NCBI RefSeq assembly: GCF_003443535.1 | Contig: NZ_CP031946.1 | Span: 1,302,001 to 1,366,000, forward strand | DNA: 64,000 nt | Origin: Ruegeria sp. AD91A | Lineage (GTDB): Bacteria > Pseudomonadota > Alphaproteobacteria > Rhodobacterales > Rhodobacteraceae | Direction of reading: 5' to 3' | In this document: positions 8,921 to 17,597 of the stretch, one piece after another | Layout: the number at the start of each line of letters is the position of its first letter | Numbering within the stretch: position 1 is the first letter of the stretch | Translations under genes and position numbers: made by a program | Notes under the pieces: model-generated | Database searches by the model: none | The model's input: the letters and a program-made list of their open reading frames with translations, nothing else | What the model was told of the DNA's origin: nothing

Positions 8921-8995
8921 TTGTTAACACAGTTTTTAATGGTTGCATCTTTCCCGTTCGAACCCGCAGACTGACCGTGTGATCCGGGGGAATGA
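8921..8995. promoter_or_regulatory. Divergent control region between uxaC and the Gfo/Idh/MocA operon
   Basis: The short AT-rich gap between the divergent units carries the perfect palindrome TGTTAACA at 8922-8929, followed by CAGTTTTTAATGG. It must hold promoters for both directions and is the natural place for a uronate-responsive operator. The regulator is not encoded nearby. The plus-strand site GGGGGAATG before 8996 serves the first dehydrogenase gene. No binding site is proven by sequence alone. Confidence 0.35.
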
Positions 8996-10012
8996 ATGAA
9001 TATTGCGCTGATTGGTTTGGGGATGGTTTCTGGCACGCATGTCGCCGCCATTCGGGCATCGGATCAAGGCCTCAGTCTTGCCGGAGTCCTCGGGCGCAAT
9101 CCTGACAAGGCAGCTGAGTTCGCGCGGCGAAACGATACCCGCGCATTCAGCTCGGTCGAGGAAATCGCAAACGACCCAAACGTCGACTTTGCGATCATCG
9201 CAACTCCGCCCGATCAGCGCACAAAGTTGGTGCGGGTTCTTTCGACCGCTTCGAAACCGATCCTGATGGAAAAGCCCATCGAAAGAACGCTGGACGCCGC
9301 GACAGCCATCGTCGATCGGTGTGAGGCGTCAGGCGTGCCGCTGGGCATCGTCTTTCAACACCGCGCCCGCGCCGCCTCGCAAGCCCTGAAATCGGCAGTT
9401 GAACAAGGTGAGCTGGGCGCGATCGCAACGGTGGAGATCCGTGTCCCCTGGTGGCGCGATCAGAGTTACTATGACGAGCCTGGTCGCGGAACTTATGCAC
9501 GCGACGGAGGCGGTGTCATGATCTCGCAGGCAATCCACACGCTTGACCTTGCGATGTGGCTGCTGGGGCCGATCTCGGACATTCAGGCCGTGATGAGAAA
9601 AACTCCGTTGCACGATCTCGAAGCCGAGGATTGGGCAGGTGCTGTCTTTGAAATGAAAAACGGCGCAGTGGGCACGTTGATGGCGACCACCGCCGAGTTT
9701 CCGGGGGCCGCTGAGTCCATCACCATACAGGGCACGCGCGCCAAGGCCTATCTGGAGTCAGGTGTCCTGACCTTGACCACATTCAATGGCCGGAAATCAA
9801 CGGTTGGCGAAACCGCCGCCACAGGCGGAGGGGCCGATCCCATGGCGTTCACCCATGCGTGGCATCAAGCGGTCATCGAGGATTTTGCCAAGGCCGTTGC
9901 CGGTGAAGGGCAGCCCATGGCCACCGGACGCAGTGCCCTTTTGACCCACGCCGTCATCGACGCGATGCAGATCGCCAATCGAACCGGCCAGAAAACACGA
10001 GTCGCCTCATGA
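8996..10012 (+). CDS. Gfo/Idh/MocA-family oxidoreductase (first of tandem trio)
   Basis: 338 residues with an N-terminal NAD(P) fold (IGLGMVSGTHVAAI), the EKP motif (LMEKPIERTL) and the second-domain histidine in SQAIHTLDLAMWLLG. These are the expected features of an active sugar or inositol dehydrogenase of this family. A GGGGGA Shine-Dalgarno precedes the start; a second ATG at 8992 is out of frame. It is the first gene of a run in which each start overlaps the previous stop (ATGA), ending with uxuA. A role in oxidising a uronate-containing substrate before UxuA is inferred from that coupling. Confidence 0.88.
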   Translation: MNIALIGLGMVSGTHVAAIRASDQGLSLAGVLGRNPDKAAEFARRNDTRAFSSVEEIANDPNVDFAIIATPPDQRTKLVRVLSTASKPILMEKPIERTLDAATAIVDRCEASGVPLGIVFQHRARAASQALKSAVEQGELGAIATVEIRVPWWRDQSYYDEPGRGTYARDGGGVMISQAIHTLDLAMWLLGPISDIQAVMRKTPLHDLEAEDWAGAVFEMKNGAVGTLMATTAEFPGAAESITIQGTRAKAYLESGVLTLTTFNGRKSTVGETAATGGGADPMAFTHAWHQAVIEDFAKAVAGEGQPMATGRSALLTHAVIDAMQIANRTGQKTRVAS

Positions 10013-11010
10013 GTCTGACCTGCGTCGCCCTTGGCCTGGACCACCGCCATATCTATGGCATGACGGAAAACATGCGCAAAATCGGCATGGACTGCGTTGG
10101 CTATTGGACACAAGGCGATCCGGAAACGCTGGCGGGCTATGTCAAAAGGTTTCCCGATATTCCGCGGCTGGCCCGACTGGAAGACGCCCTGAACTGCGGG
10201 GCGGATCTGGCGCTGATTTCGGCAATACCGGCGGACAGGGCCGCGTTGACAGTCCGCGCCATGCAGCACGGCATGGATGTCATGAGCGACAAGCCGGGCT
10301 GTACGACGTTCGAGCAACTCGACGATATCAAGCGAACGGTCGCGGACACCAGTCGAATCTGGTCGGTGAATTTTTCCGAACGGTTTGAAACGCCCGTCAG
10401 CACCCGGGCGACCGAGTTGGTCAAGGCCGGTTCGATCGGAAGCGTGATCCAGACGGTCGGTCTTGGCCCGCACCGATTAAACCGGGCAACCCGGCCGGAA
10501 TGGTTTTTTCAGCGTGACCGCTACGGCGGGATTCTGACCGACATCGCCTCGCATCAGATTGATCAGTTCCTGCACTACACAGGTTCAGAAACCGCGGAGA
10601 TCACGAACGCCTATGTGGCGAACTACGCAAACCCGAACGATCCCGGATTGCAGGATTTTGGCGAAGTCAATCTGTGCAGCGAGAATGGTACCGGGTACAT
10701 CCGGGTTGACTGGCTCACGCCGGATGCCCTGCCAAACTGGGGGGATGGTCGTCTGACAATCCTGGGCACCGAAGGATATATCGAGTTGCGGAAATACGTC
10801 GATGTAGGCGGGGCCTCTGGTACAGACCATCTGATCCTCGTCAACGGCGAAACCTGCCAAAAGATCGACGCAACCGACGCCGGCCTTCCCTACTTCGCGC
10901 GCCTCGTCGACGACATCCGCAACCGGACCGAAACCGCAATGACGCAGACCCACTGCTTTACGGTCATGGAACTGGCGCTGCGCGCGCAGGAATTGGCGGA
11001 ACGCAGATGA
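10009..11010 (+). CDS. Gfo/Idh/MocA-family oxidoreductase (second of tandem trio)
   Basis: 333 residues. The usual EKP motif is replaced by DKP (SDKPGCTTFEQL), and the start is unusual for the family (TCVALGLDHRHIYGM), without a plain GxGxxG run. The second domain keeps a histidine in ASHQIDQFLHYTG. This divergent form may have altered cofactor handling or act as a partner to the neighbouring dehydrogenases. It overlaps both neighbours by four bases, so the three proteins are probably made in matched amounts. Substrate unknown; action on a sugar derivative is inferred. Confidence 0.82.
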   Translation: MSLTCVALGLDHRHIYGMTENMRKIGMDCVGYWTQGDPETLAGYVKRFPDIPRLARLEDALNCGADLALISAIPADRAALTVRAMQHGMDVMSDKPGCTTFEQLDDIKRTVADTSRIWSVNFSERFETPVSTRATELVKAGSIGSVIQTVGLGPHRLNRATRPEWFFQRDRYGGILTDIASHQIDQFLHYTGSETAEITNAYVANYANPNDPGLQDFGEVNLCSENGTGYIRVDWLTPDALPNWGDGRLTILGTEGYIELRKYVDVGGASGTDHLILVNGETCQKIDATDAGLPYFARLVDDIRNRTETAMTQTHCFTVMELALRAQELAERR

Positions 11011-12059
11011 TCAACGTTGCGATCCTTGGCGCAGGTATCGGTGAGCAGCATCTGAACGCGCTGGAACGGCTTGGTCGCACCTTCCAAGTAGCCGCCGTTG
11101 TCGACCAGAATACGGATCGGATCGAACAGATCCGACAGAACTCGGATTTTCGAGCACTGAGCAACATTCAGGACGCGCTGGATGATCCGACGATAGATGT
11201 CATCGACATCTGTCTGCCGCCCCATCTGCATGTACCGACCACCCTTGCGGCACTGGCCGCAGGAAAACACGTCGTCTGCGAGAAACCTCTTGCGACCTCG
11301 ATGCAGGATGTGGATCGGATCACGGCAGCCGCACGCAGCGCAGGCAGGCAGGTGTTTCCGGTCTTTCAATACCGGTGGGGCTCGTCACTGGCACAATTGC
11401 GCCATCTGCAGCGCGCAGGCCTGACCGGAGCCGTCCAAACCGCCGCGCTGGAAACCCATTGGTCCCGAGGGGCAGACTACTATGCGGTGCCCTGGAGGGG
11501 AACTTGGACCGGTGAACGCGGCGGCGCAGTGCTGGGCCATGCGATCCACAACCATGATCTGCTGACTCATATCGCGGGTGATATCGCCTGGGTGTCTGCG
11601 ATGGTCACAACGCGGGTCAACCCGATCGAGACCGAAGACTGCGCCGCAATCTGCTTTGGCATGACTTCCGGAGCATTGTGCACAAGCAGCATCTCCCTGG
11701 GCGCCGCCACCGACGAAACCCGCCTGCGGTTCGTCTTTGAAAAACTGACCGCGACTTCTGGCACGGAACCCTATGCTCCGGGTCAATCGCCTTGGACATT
11801 CGTCGCGCGGGACTCGGTGGATCAGGTCGCCGTCGACAACGCTCTTGCATTCGCCGCGGTCGAGCCAACGGGGTTCGAAGGGTTCTTTACCGAAGTAGGC
11901 AAGGCTCTGCGGTTCGAGGCAAACTCGGCCGTTACGCTACAGGACGGTGCTGCGTCCATCGGGCTCGTGACGGCGGTTTACCACGCGGCTCGTACCGGGC
12001 AGCGCGTTGCCCTTCCTATCAGGCCCGATCACCCGCTGTATGAAGGATGGCTGCCATGA
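11007..12059 (+). CDS. Gfo/Idh/MocA-family oxidoreductase (third of tandem trio)
   Basis: 350 residues with a clean nucleotide fold (AILGAGIGEQHLNAL), the EKP motif (CEKPLATSM) and the active-site region GHAIHNHDLLTHIAG containing two histidines. It resembles canonical dehydrogenases of the family more than the preceding gene does. The start overlaps the previous stop, and its own stop overlaps the uxuA start, both as ATGA. The coupling to mannonate dehydratase ties it to the hexuronate pathway. Whether it oxidises a free uronate, a uronate glycoside or a related polyol cannot be told. Confidence 0.86.
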   Translation: MINVAILGAGIGEQHLNALERLGRTFQVAAVVDQNTDRIEQIRQNSDFRALSNIQDALDDPTIDVIDICLPPHLHVPTTLAALAAGKHVVCEKPLATSMQDVDRITAAARSAGRQVFPVFQYRWGSSLAQLRHLQRAGLTGAVQTAALETHWSRGADYYAVPWRGTWTGERGGAVLGHAIHNHDLLTHIAGDIAWVSAMVTTRVNPIETEDCAAICFGMTSGALCTSSISLGAATDETRLRFVFEKLTATSGTEPYAPGQSPWTFVARDSVDQVAVDNALAFAAVEPTGFEGFFTEVGKALRFEANSAVTLQDGAASIGLVTAVYHAARTGQRVALPIRPDHPLYEGWLP

Positions 12060-13237
12060 AACAATGCTGGCGTTGGTTCGGCCCCGATGATCCGATCGTC
12101 CTGGCCGATCTCCATCAAATCGGTGTTCAGGGCATTGTAACTTCACTGCATCACATCCCGCCGGGAGAACCCTGGGACGAACCGAGCATCGCCGATCGGC
12201 AGGCGTTGCTGGCAGCTGCCGGGTACAGTTGGGACGTTGTCGAAAGCCTGCCCGTCTCCGAGGCGATCAAGACGCAGTCCGCTGACATGGCAGAACATCT
12301 GCAGGCGTATAAGTCCAGCCTCAGGGCCCTGTCCGCCCGTGGCATCAAAGTCGTTTGCTACAACTTCATGCCAATCCTGGATTGGACGCGTACCGCCCTT
12401 CGCGCCCCGCAGCCGCACGGGGGAACGGCCATGCTGTTCGACCTGACGGATTTTGCAGTTTTCGACATACATATTCTCAAGCGGCCGGGCGCGTCCGAAG
12501 ACTATTCCAGCGCCGTCCAGCAAGTGGCCACGGACCGTTTTTTGGGCATGCCGGATCGTTCCAGGGCCCAATTGAAGCACAATGTCACTGCGGGGCTGCC
12601 GGGCGCAAACGATCAGTGGAGCGTGCAGGACGTGCGCGCTTTGTTGCAGACCTATGCTCACATAGACCGTGACCGGCTTCGCGCAAACCTGATCGATTTC
12701 CTGTCCGAGGTCGCTCCGGTGGCTGAAGAGCAGGGGCAGCGCTTGTGCTGCCATCCGGATGATCCGCCGTTTTCGTTGCTCGGTCTTCCGCGAATCATGT
12801 CCAGCACCGATGACTACGGCGCCGTTCTGGATGCCGTTGATTTGTCGGCGAACGGCGCAACGCTGTGTACCGGGTCGTTGGGAGTGTCCCCCGAATTCGA
12901 TGGACTGGACTTCGTGCGCAGGCATGGCGACCGGATTCACTTTGTCCATTTGCGAAACACCCGACGCATCGCAGGGTCAGACAGCCAGAAGCCGGACTTC
13001 TTTGAGGCCCCGCATCTGGAGGGCGACACCGACATGGTCAGTACCATTCGCGAGTTGATGAACGAACAGCGCCGCCGCAAATCCCAAGGGCGTGGCGACT
13101 GGCAAATTCCGATGCGGCCCGACCACGGACAAGAACTGCTGAGCGATCTGGGCGGACACAGCACTCCCGGCTATCCGCTGATCGGACGAATGCGCGGGTT
13201 GGCGGAACTGCGCGGCATCATGGCGGCGTTCTCGTAA
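12056..13237 (+). CDS. uxuA: Mannonate dehydratase
   Basis: 393 residues, the normal length for UxuA (394 in E. coli). It converts D-mannonate to KDG. The start region CWRWFGPDDPIVLADL followed by LHHIPPGEPW is diagnostic, and conserved metal and substrate segments CCHPDDPP, LCTGSLG and HFVHLRN are present. The frame is open a few codons upstream, but ATG 12056 overlaps the previous stop as ATGA and gives the family N-terminus. It supplies KDG to the kinase at 5482-6345. The 223 bases after it carry no gene. Confidence 0.93.
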   Translation: MKQCWRWFGPDDPIVLADLHQIGVQGIVTSLHHIPPGEPWDEPSIADRQALLAAAGYSWDVVESLPVSEAIKTQSADMAEHLQAYKSSLRALSARGIKVVCYNFMPILDWTRTALRAPQPHGGTAMLFDLTDFAVFDIHILKRPGASEDYSSAVQQVATDRFLGMPDRSRAQLKHNVTAGLPGANDQWSVQDVRALLQTYAHIDRDRLRANLIDFLSEVAPVAEEQGQRLCCHPDDPPFSLLGLPRIMSSTDDYGAVLDAVDLSANGATLCTGSLGVSPEFDGLDFVRRHGDRIHFVHLRNTRRIAGSDSQKPDFFEAPHLEGDTDMVSTIRELMNEQRRRKSQGRGDWQIPMRPDHGQELLSDLGGHSTPGYPLIGRMRGLAELRGIMAAFS

Positions 13238-13302
13238 CGCGTCGGGTCATGCAGTTTCTTTCCGCCGCAACACTTCTTTGCTTGCCTGACCGCCGCATTC
13301 TT

Positions 13303-13325
13303 CGTTTACTTACGGCACGTAAACG
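13303..13325. repeat. Inverted repeat, possible operator
   Basis: CGTTTAC at 13303-13309 and GTAAACG at 13319-13325 form a perfect seven-base inverted repeat with a nine-base centre. It lies in the 223-base gap between uxuA and the next dehydrogenase gene, about 135 bases before that start, where a promoter is expected. Its size fits a dimeric repressor site. No downstream T-run supports a terminator reading. Confidence 0.4.
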
Positions 13326-13460
13326 GGCAGCGGGGTGTCTTCCGGACTCGCCCGAAGTCTGTTCAAGACGCGTGAAACTCCCGCGAAAACCGATGCGATT
13401 GGGCATCATTTTTCGAAACGTCTGCCATACGGCAATGGCGGAAGAACGGGAGAGGTTCAA

Positions 13461-14351
13461 ATGAAAACCGCAGGCGTAATCGGTCTTGGCGACATGGGCA
13501 GCGGCCTGGCTAAAAACCTAATCAAGAACGGCTTTGAAACATCCGGTTTCGACCTGAGTGAGACACGCTTGACGGCATTTGCCGACATGGGCGGCCTGCC
13601 CAAGGACAGCGTGGGACAGGTCGGCCGTCACGCCGCCAGTGTGTTTGTCATGGTTATGAACGGAGATCAGGCCCGCGATGTCATTCTGGGTGAAAACGGC
13701 CTGGTTGCGAACATGGCCAAAGGCGGAACGGTCATCCTGTCGGCGACCATTACCCCGGCCGAAGCAGGCGCTATCGGGCAAGACATGGAGGGCTCGGGCA
13801 TCCACCTGATCGACACGCCGGTCTCGGGTGGGTTTCCCGGCGCGCAGAACGGCACACTGACGATGATGGCTGCCGGTCCTGAGGATGTGCTGGACCGAAA
13901 TGCCGAAGTCATGCAGGCAGTGTCGGCAACCATTCATCAGGTCGGAGAAAACGCCGGCGACGGGCAAACCGTGAAAGCCTGCCTGCAATCCCTTATCGGA
14001 TCGATCTTTTCCGCCACATTCGAGGCTGCGGCCCTGGCAGCCAAAGCCGGTGTCAGCGGTCAGGCATTGCTTGATGTTTTCTCCTCATCCAGCGCGGGGT
14101 GCGGCGTCGTGAATACCGCCCTTGAAAACATCATTGATCGCAAGTTCGAGGCCACCGGTAGTCATATCGCAACCATGCATAAGGACCTGACGATCTCTCT
14201 GGCACTAGCCGGTGCGTTGGGCGTTCCAATGCACACAGCGTCATCCGCAATGCAGATCTTTCACGCAGGAAAAACCAAATACCCGAAAGGCGACAACTGG
14301 GTGTGTACTCGCGTCATCGAAGAGATCGTTGGCGCAGAATTGCATCGCTGA
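13461..14351 (+). CDS. NAD(P)-dependent beta-hydroxyacid dehydrogenase (threonate/tartronate-semialdehyde type)
   Basis: 296 residues. The nucleotide motif is VIGLGDMGSGLA, the substrate loop is the classical DTPVSGGFPGAQ, and the catalytic lysine lies in TVKACLQS. This pattern fits hydroxyisobutyrate, tartronate-semialdehyde or L-threonate dehydrogenases, unlike the GRTP-loop paralogues elsewhere in the window. ATG 13461 is chosen over the longer open frame from 13335 because AGAGGTTCAA precedes it and the Rossmann motif follows directly. The TIM-barrel gene starts 12 bases after its stop. An oxidation or reduction in acid-sugar breakdown is inferred. Confidence 0.83.
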   Translation: MKTAGVIGLGDMGSGLAKNLIKNGFETSGFDLSETRLTAFADMGGLPKDSVGQVGRHAASVFVMVMNGDQARDVILGENGLVANMAKGGTVILSATITPAEAGAIGQDMEGSGIHLIDTPVSGGFPGAQNGTLTMMAAGPEDVLDRNAEVMQAVSATIHQVGENAGDGQTVKACLQSLIGSIFSATFEAAALAAKAGVSGQALLDVFSSSSAGCGVVNTALENIIDRKFEATGSHIATMHKDLTISLALAGALGVPMHTASSAMQIFHAGKTKYPKGDNWVCTRVIEEIVGAELHR

Positions 14352-14363
14352 GGGGGAGCGAAC

Positions 14364-15227
14364 ATGAAACTAGGTGTGATTTGCGACGGCATTTCCCGCG
14401 ATCTGCGGCATGCCGTGGACGTGATGGACGAGTTCGGCTTGGACTATGCAGAGCTTCAGTTCGTTGGTGATACGGAGGTCGGGGACCATTCCCCGCAGGA
14501 AATTGCCGAGATCGATGCGCTCTTGCGCGACCGGGGCAAGCCTGTGTCATGTTTGTCGCGCCATATCTTTGCAGGGATGACAGCTGCCAACAGGCCAGGC
14601 GACGATCTGCACACTCGGCACATGGACGCCTTGAAACGCGTGATCGACATGGCGCATATCGTGGGGTCTTCGCTGGTTCGGATCATGACCCAACGAAAAG
14701 AGCAGATACTCTGGGGAAAAAACGGCGCCGAGAAGTGGAACGTAGCGCATGGGGTATGGAACTCGATGCCCCCGCTTATCGCGCCTGCGGTTGAACTGGC
14801 AAGAACTGAGGGGGTGAAGCTTGTCGTGGAAACCGGAAACGGCACACTGGTCAATTCCAACTATACGGCCCGCAAGCTGATTGACGAGTTGGACGCAAAA
14901 GACGCGTTGAAAGTGCTGTGGGACCCTGGAAACAACTGCTGGTGTCATGAACTGGCATACCCGGATGGCTATGAAGAACTGCGCGGCGGCTACGTGGGTC
15001 ACATTCACATCAAGGACGTGAAGGTCGACACGCCGCGGGCAACGCTGGAAGTGTGCCGCATGGGTGAAGGCCAGCTTGCGCCTCTGCTTCAACCCATCGC
15101 CGACGCGCTCAGATCCGACGGCTATGATGGCGTCATTTCCTTCGAGAGTGTTTATCACCCCGGCAACGGAAACTTCGAAGATGGTTTTCGTCTGTGTGTG
15201 GACAGGTTTAAAAGCCTGTTTGCATGA
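14364..15227 (+). CDS. Sugar phosphate isomerase/epimerase-like TIM-barrel protein (AP endonuclease 2 family)
   Basis: A 287-residue TIM barrel of the xylose isomerase-like/AP2Ec group. Metal-site segments are visible: VVETGNGTL, LWDPGNNCWCH, GHIHIKDVKV and the terminal glutamate in ISFESVYH. Members isomerise, epimerise or eliminate on keto-sugars and acid sugars. It forms a short operon with the dehydrogenase before it and probably YjbQ after it. The combination of Gfo/Idh/MocA dehydrogenases and an AP2Ec barrel also occurs in pathways that oxidise a sugar and then eliminate the aglycone, so such a role is possible here. Confidence 0.82.
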   Translation: MKLGVICDGISRDLRHAVDVMDEFGLDYAELQFVGDTEVGDHSPQEIAEIDALLRDRGKPVSCLSRHIFAGMTAANRPGDDLHTRHMDALKRVIDMAHIVGSSLVRIMTQRKEQILWGKNGAEKWNVAHGVWNSMPPLIAPAVELARTEGVKLVVETGNGTLVNSNYTARKLIDELDAKDALKVLWDPGNNCWCHELAYPDGYEELRGGYVGHIHIKDVKVDTPRATLEVCRMGEGQLAPLLQPIADALRSDGYDGVISFESVYHPGNGNFEDGFRLCVDRFKSLFA

Positions 15228-15339
15228 ACATCGAGGCAAACAGCGTTACAAATTCAATGGATGCACCGTAAAGCTGAACGCCAAATGGGGTGTAGGAGGC
15301 TGGGCGCGTTCGCGCGGGATCAGGAAAAGGGCCTGCTGG

Positions 15340-15759
15340 ATGAAACAAGAGTTTTTTAACCTGTCAATTGAAACGTCCGGCAAATCCCTCACCGACATCA
15401 GCGGGATCGTTCAGCGTGCGGTGTCTGAACATGGATTTGGCTCGGGCCTGCTGACCCTTTGGTGCGTCCACACGGGTGCTGCGCTGTTGGTGCAGGCCAA
15501 TGCCGATCCCGAGGTACTCAAGGATATCGAGACGTTCTTCGAGGAACTCATACCCAAGTCACCAGGCAAGTATCACCACCGCCCGACCGAGGACGACAAC
15601 GCTCCGTCGCATCTGCGGGCGCTGTTGACGCAAACTCAAGTATCGATCCCGGTCGAACAGGGGCAGCTTCCGTTGGGTCGCGTGCAAAGCCTGTACCTGT
15701 TCGAACATCGCGAGACGCCCAAAACGCGCCGATTGAAGGTGCACTACATCGGGACTTGA
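15340..15759 (+). CDS. yjbQ: YjbQ/UPF0047 family protein
   Basis: 139 residues, the usual family size. The signature is recognisable: CVHTGAALLVQANADP (family form CxHTSAxLxxNE), DDNAPSHLRALL (family form DDMPAHI) and the LPLGRVQSLYLFEHRE strand. E. coli YjbQ has weak thiamine-phosphate-synthase activity, but its true role is unclear. ATG 15340 gives the standard N-terminus; the frame is open far upstream through the preceding gene. It closes the plus-strand run and converges with kduD. A serine-to-glycine change in HTSA and NAP instead of MPAH mark it as a divergent member. Confidence 0.85.
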   Translation: MKQEFFNLSIETSGKSLTDISGIVQRAVSEHGFGSGLLTLWCVHTGAALLVQANADPEVLKDIETFFEELIPKSPGKYHHRPTEDDNAPSHLRALLTQTQVSIPVEQGQLPLGRVQSLYLFEHRETPKTRRLKVHYIGT

Positions 15760-15789
15760 CGCTTTGGGTCAAATGGTGCGTTGCCGGTG

Positions 15790-16560
15790 CTACCGACCCA
15801 TCCACCCCCCGTCGACGACAAGGATTTCTCCGTTGACGAAGTCCGACGCGGCAGAGGCAAGAAAGACCACCGGTCCGGCAAAATCATCGGGCGTACCCCA
15901 ACGACCCTGTGGTGTTCGTTCCAGGATCGACTTCGACCGGACCGGATCGTCCTGCAGGGCCTGGGTATTGTCGGTCGCGATGTAGCCGGGGGCGATCGCA
16001 TTCACGTTCACGCCCTGCCCGGCCCATTCGTTGGCCAATGCCTTGGTCAGCTGTCCAATCCCACCTTTCGAGGCCGAATAGCCTGGCACAGTGATCCCTC
16101 CCTGAAATGTCAGCAACGAGGCAGTGAAGATGATCTTTCCCGAACCCCGAACCAGCATGTCCTTGCCGATCTCGCGAGACAGAACGAACTGCGAGGACAG
16201 GTTCACCTCGATCACTTCGTCCCACCAGTCGTCCGGGTGCTCGGCGGCGGGTTTGCGTTTGATTGTACCGGCGTTGTTGACAAGGATATCAGGGGCTTGT
16301 CCGTCGGCCCTCAACTGATCAATGAACCCATGCAGCGCGGCCCGATCCGAGAAGTCGCATTGGTAAGCCCGGAAATTGCGCCCCATCGCCGTGACTGCTT
16401 TTTCGACATCCGACCCGGACAGCTCGAGCGAGGCAGACACGCCGATGATATCGGCTCCGGCCGACGCCAGTGCCTCGGCCATGCCGCGCCCGATGCCGCG
16501 TTTGCACCCGGTCACAAGGGCGGTCTTTCCCGTCAGGTCGAAACTTTGCAAAACACTCAT
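15790..16560 (-). CDS. kduD: 2-dehydro-3-deoxy-D-gluconate 5-dehydrogenase-type SDR
   Basis: 256 residues of the short-chain dehydrogenase family. The cofactor motif is GCKRGIGRGMA, NNAG follows, and the Ser-Tyr-Lys set is S in TASLLTFQGG with YSASK. The start QSFDLTGKTALVTG and the ending GEILVVDGGWMGR match KduD, which interconverts 2,5-diketo-3-deoxygluconate and KDG in pectin and alginate-type uronate breakdown. Its ATG overlaps the ADH stop (ATGA), so it is the third gene of the minus-strand operon dehydratase-ADH-kduD. Gluconate 5-dehydrogenase is the main alternative. Confidence 0.8.
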   Translation of the reverse strand: MSVLQSFDLTGKTALVTGCKRGIGRGMAEALASAGADIIGVSASLELSGSDVEKAVTAMGRNFRAYQCDFSDRAALHGFIDQLRADGQAPDILVNNAGTIKRKPAAEHPDDWWDEVIEVNLSSQFVLSREIGKDMLVRGSGKIIFTASLLTFQGGITVPGYSASKGGIGQLTKALANEWAGQGVNVNAIAPGYIATDNTQALQDDPVRSKSILERTPQGRWGTPDDFAGPVVFLASAASDFVNGEILVVDGGWMGR

Positions 16561-17597
16561 GAACGCGGTCCTACTTCGATCAGGCTTTTCATTGCGGTTG
16601 GGCTGCTATCCAGTGCTTCGAACGCGGCCTGAATGTCTGACAGAGGGTTGACGTCGGTAATCACAACATCCGCGTCCACTCCGCCCGAGGCAACAACTGC
16701 GATGGCTTTTTCATAATCCTCTGGCTCATAGACCCGAGCACCGATCAGCTGCAGCTCTCGCCAGAAGAACTGGAACAGGTCGATCTGGGGCTTTTGAGCA
16801 TGGATCGCGACCATTACGATCCGGGCCCGCGTCGCGGCAACCGCGGTCATCGCATCAACACCGGGCTGCGTTCCCGACACCTCGAAAACCACATCTGCAC
16901 CCTTGTCGCCCGTGCGTGCGTTAATCGTGGCCACCAGATCGGATTCGGTCGGGTTAATCGTGTCAAAGCCAAGTTTTTCGGCTATCGCCAGACGGTTCGG
17001 ATTCACCTCGGAAATCACAACATTTCCACCTGCATCCCGCGCGACCATGGCAACCAGGATACCGATCGGGCCGCCGCCGATAACGACAACGTCCTCAGCA
17101 GGTTGCAGGCCAGACAGGCGCACATCGTGGCAAGCAACGGCGATTGGCTCGATCAATGCTGCGTGATCCATGCGCAAGTCGTCCGGCAGAACGTGCAATG
17201 TGTGGGCCGGAACGGTCCATATCTCTTGCATGGCGCCATCGGTATCCAGGCCGAGAAACTTGAGATTTTGGCAGATATGCTGATGCCCCCGCTTGCAGGC
17301 CGGGCATTCGCCACAATGATCAAGCGGCCGGACAACGACCTTCTGGCCGGGTTGTACCGTATGCACCCCCTCGCCCACTGCTTCGACGACACCAGACATC
17401 TCGTGCCCGATCACCCGGTTCAGGCCGACACGGGCATCCATGTTGCCGTGGTAGACGTGCATATCCGTCCCGCAAATCCCACAATAGGCAACGCGAACCG
17501 CAGCCTCGCCGGGGCCCGGAGCCGTCGCTTGGGCTTGCTCTACAGCAAAGCTCTTGTTGCCCCTGTAGTATGCCGCAGAGATCGTCTGGGTCGTCAT
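16557..17597 (-). CDS. Zinc-dependent alcohol/polyol dehydrogenase (MDR family)
   Basis: 346 residues. The catalytic zinc cysteine is in [14 protein letters not shown], and the GHEMSG box follows. The structural zinc lobe has four cysteines in [16 protein letters not shown], and the NAD fold opens at VVIGGGPIG. Relatives include L-idonate 5-dehydrogenase, sorbitol dehydrogenase and galactonate or threonine dehydrogenases. ATG 17597 overlaps the dehydratase stop as ATGA and gives the family N-terminus; the frame is open further upstream but only through the neighbouring gene. Between an acid-sugar dehydratase and KduD, oxidation of a sugar acid such as idonate is likely. Confidence 0.86.
   Translation of the reverse strand: MTTQTISAAYYRGNKSFAVEQAQATAPGPGEAAVRVAYCGICGTDMHVYHGNMDARVGLNRVIGHEMSGVVEAVGEGVHTVQPGQKVVVRPLDHCGECPACKRGHQHICQNLKFLGLDTDGAMQEIWTVPAHTLHVLPDDLRMDHAALIEPIAVACHDVRLSGLQPAEDVVVIGGGPIGILVAMVARDAGGNVVISEVNPNRLAIAEKLGFDTINPTESDLVATINARTGDKGADVVFEVSGTQPGVDAMTAVAATRARIVMVAIHAQKPQIDLFQFFWRELQLIGARVYEPEDYEKAIAVVASGGVDADVVITDVNPLSDIQAAFEALDSSPTAMKSLIEVGPRS

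Noticed and set aside
15781..16632. 283-codon open frame opposite kduD
   Set aside because: KduD has a full SDR motif set in the other direction; this frame has none.
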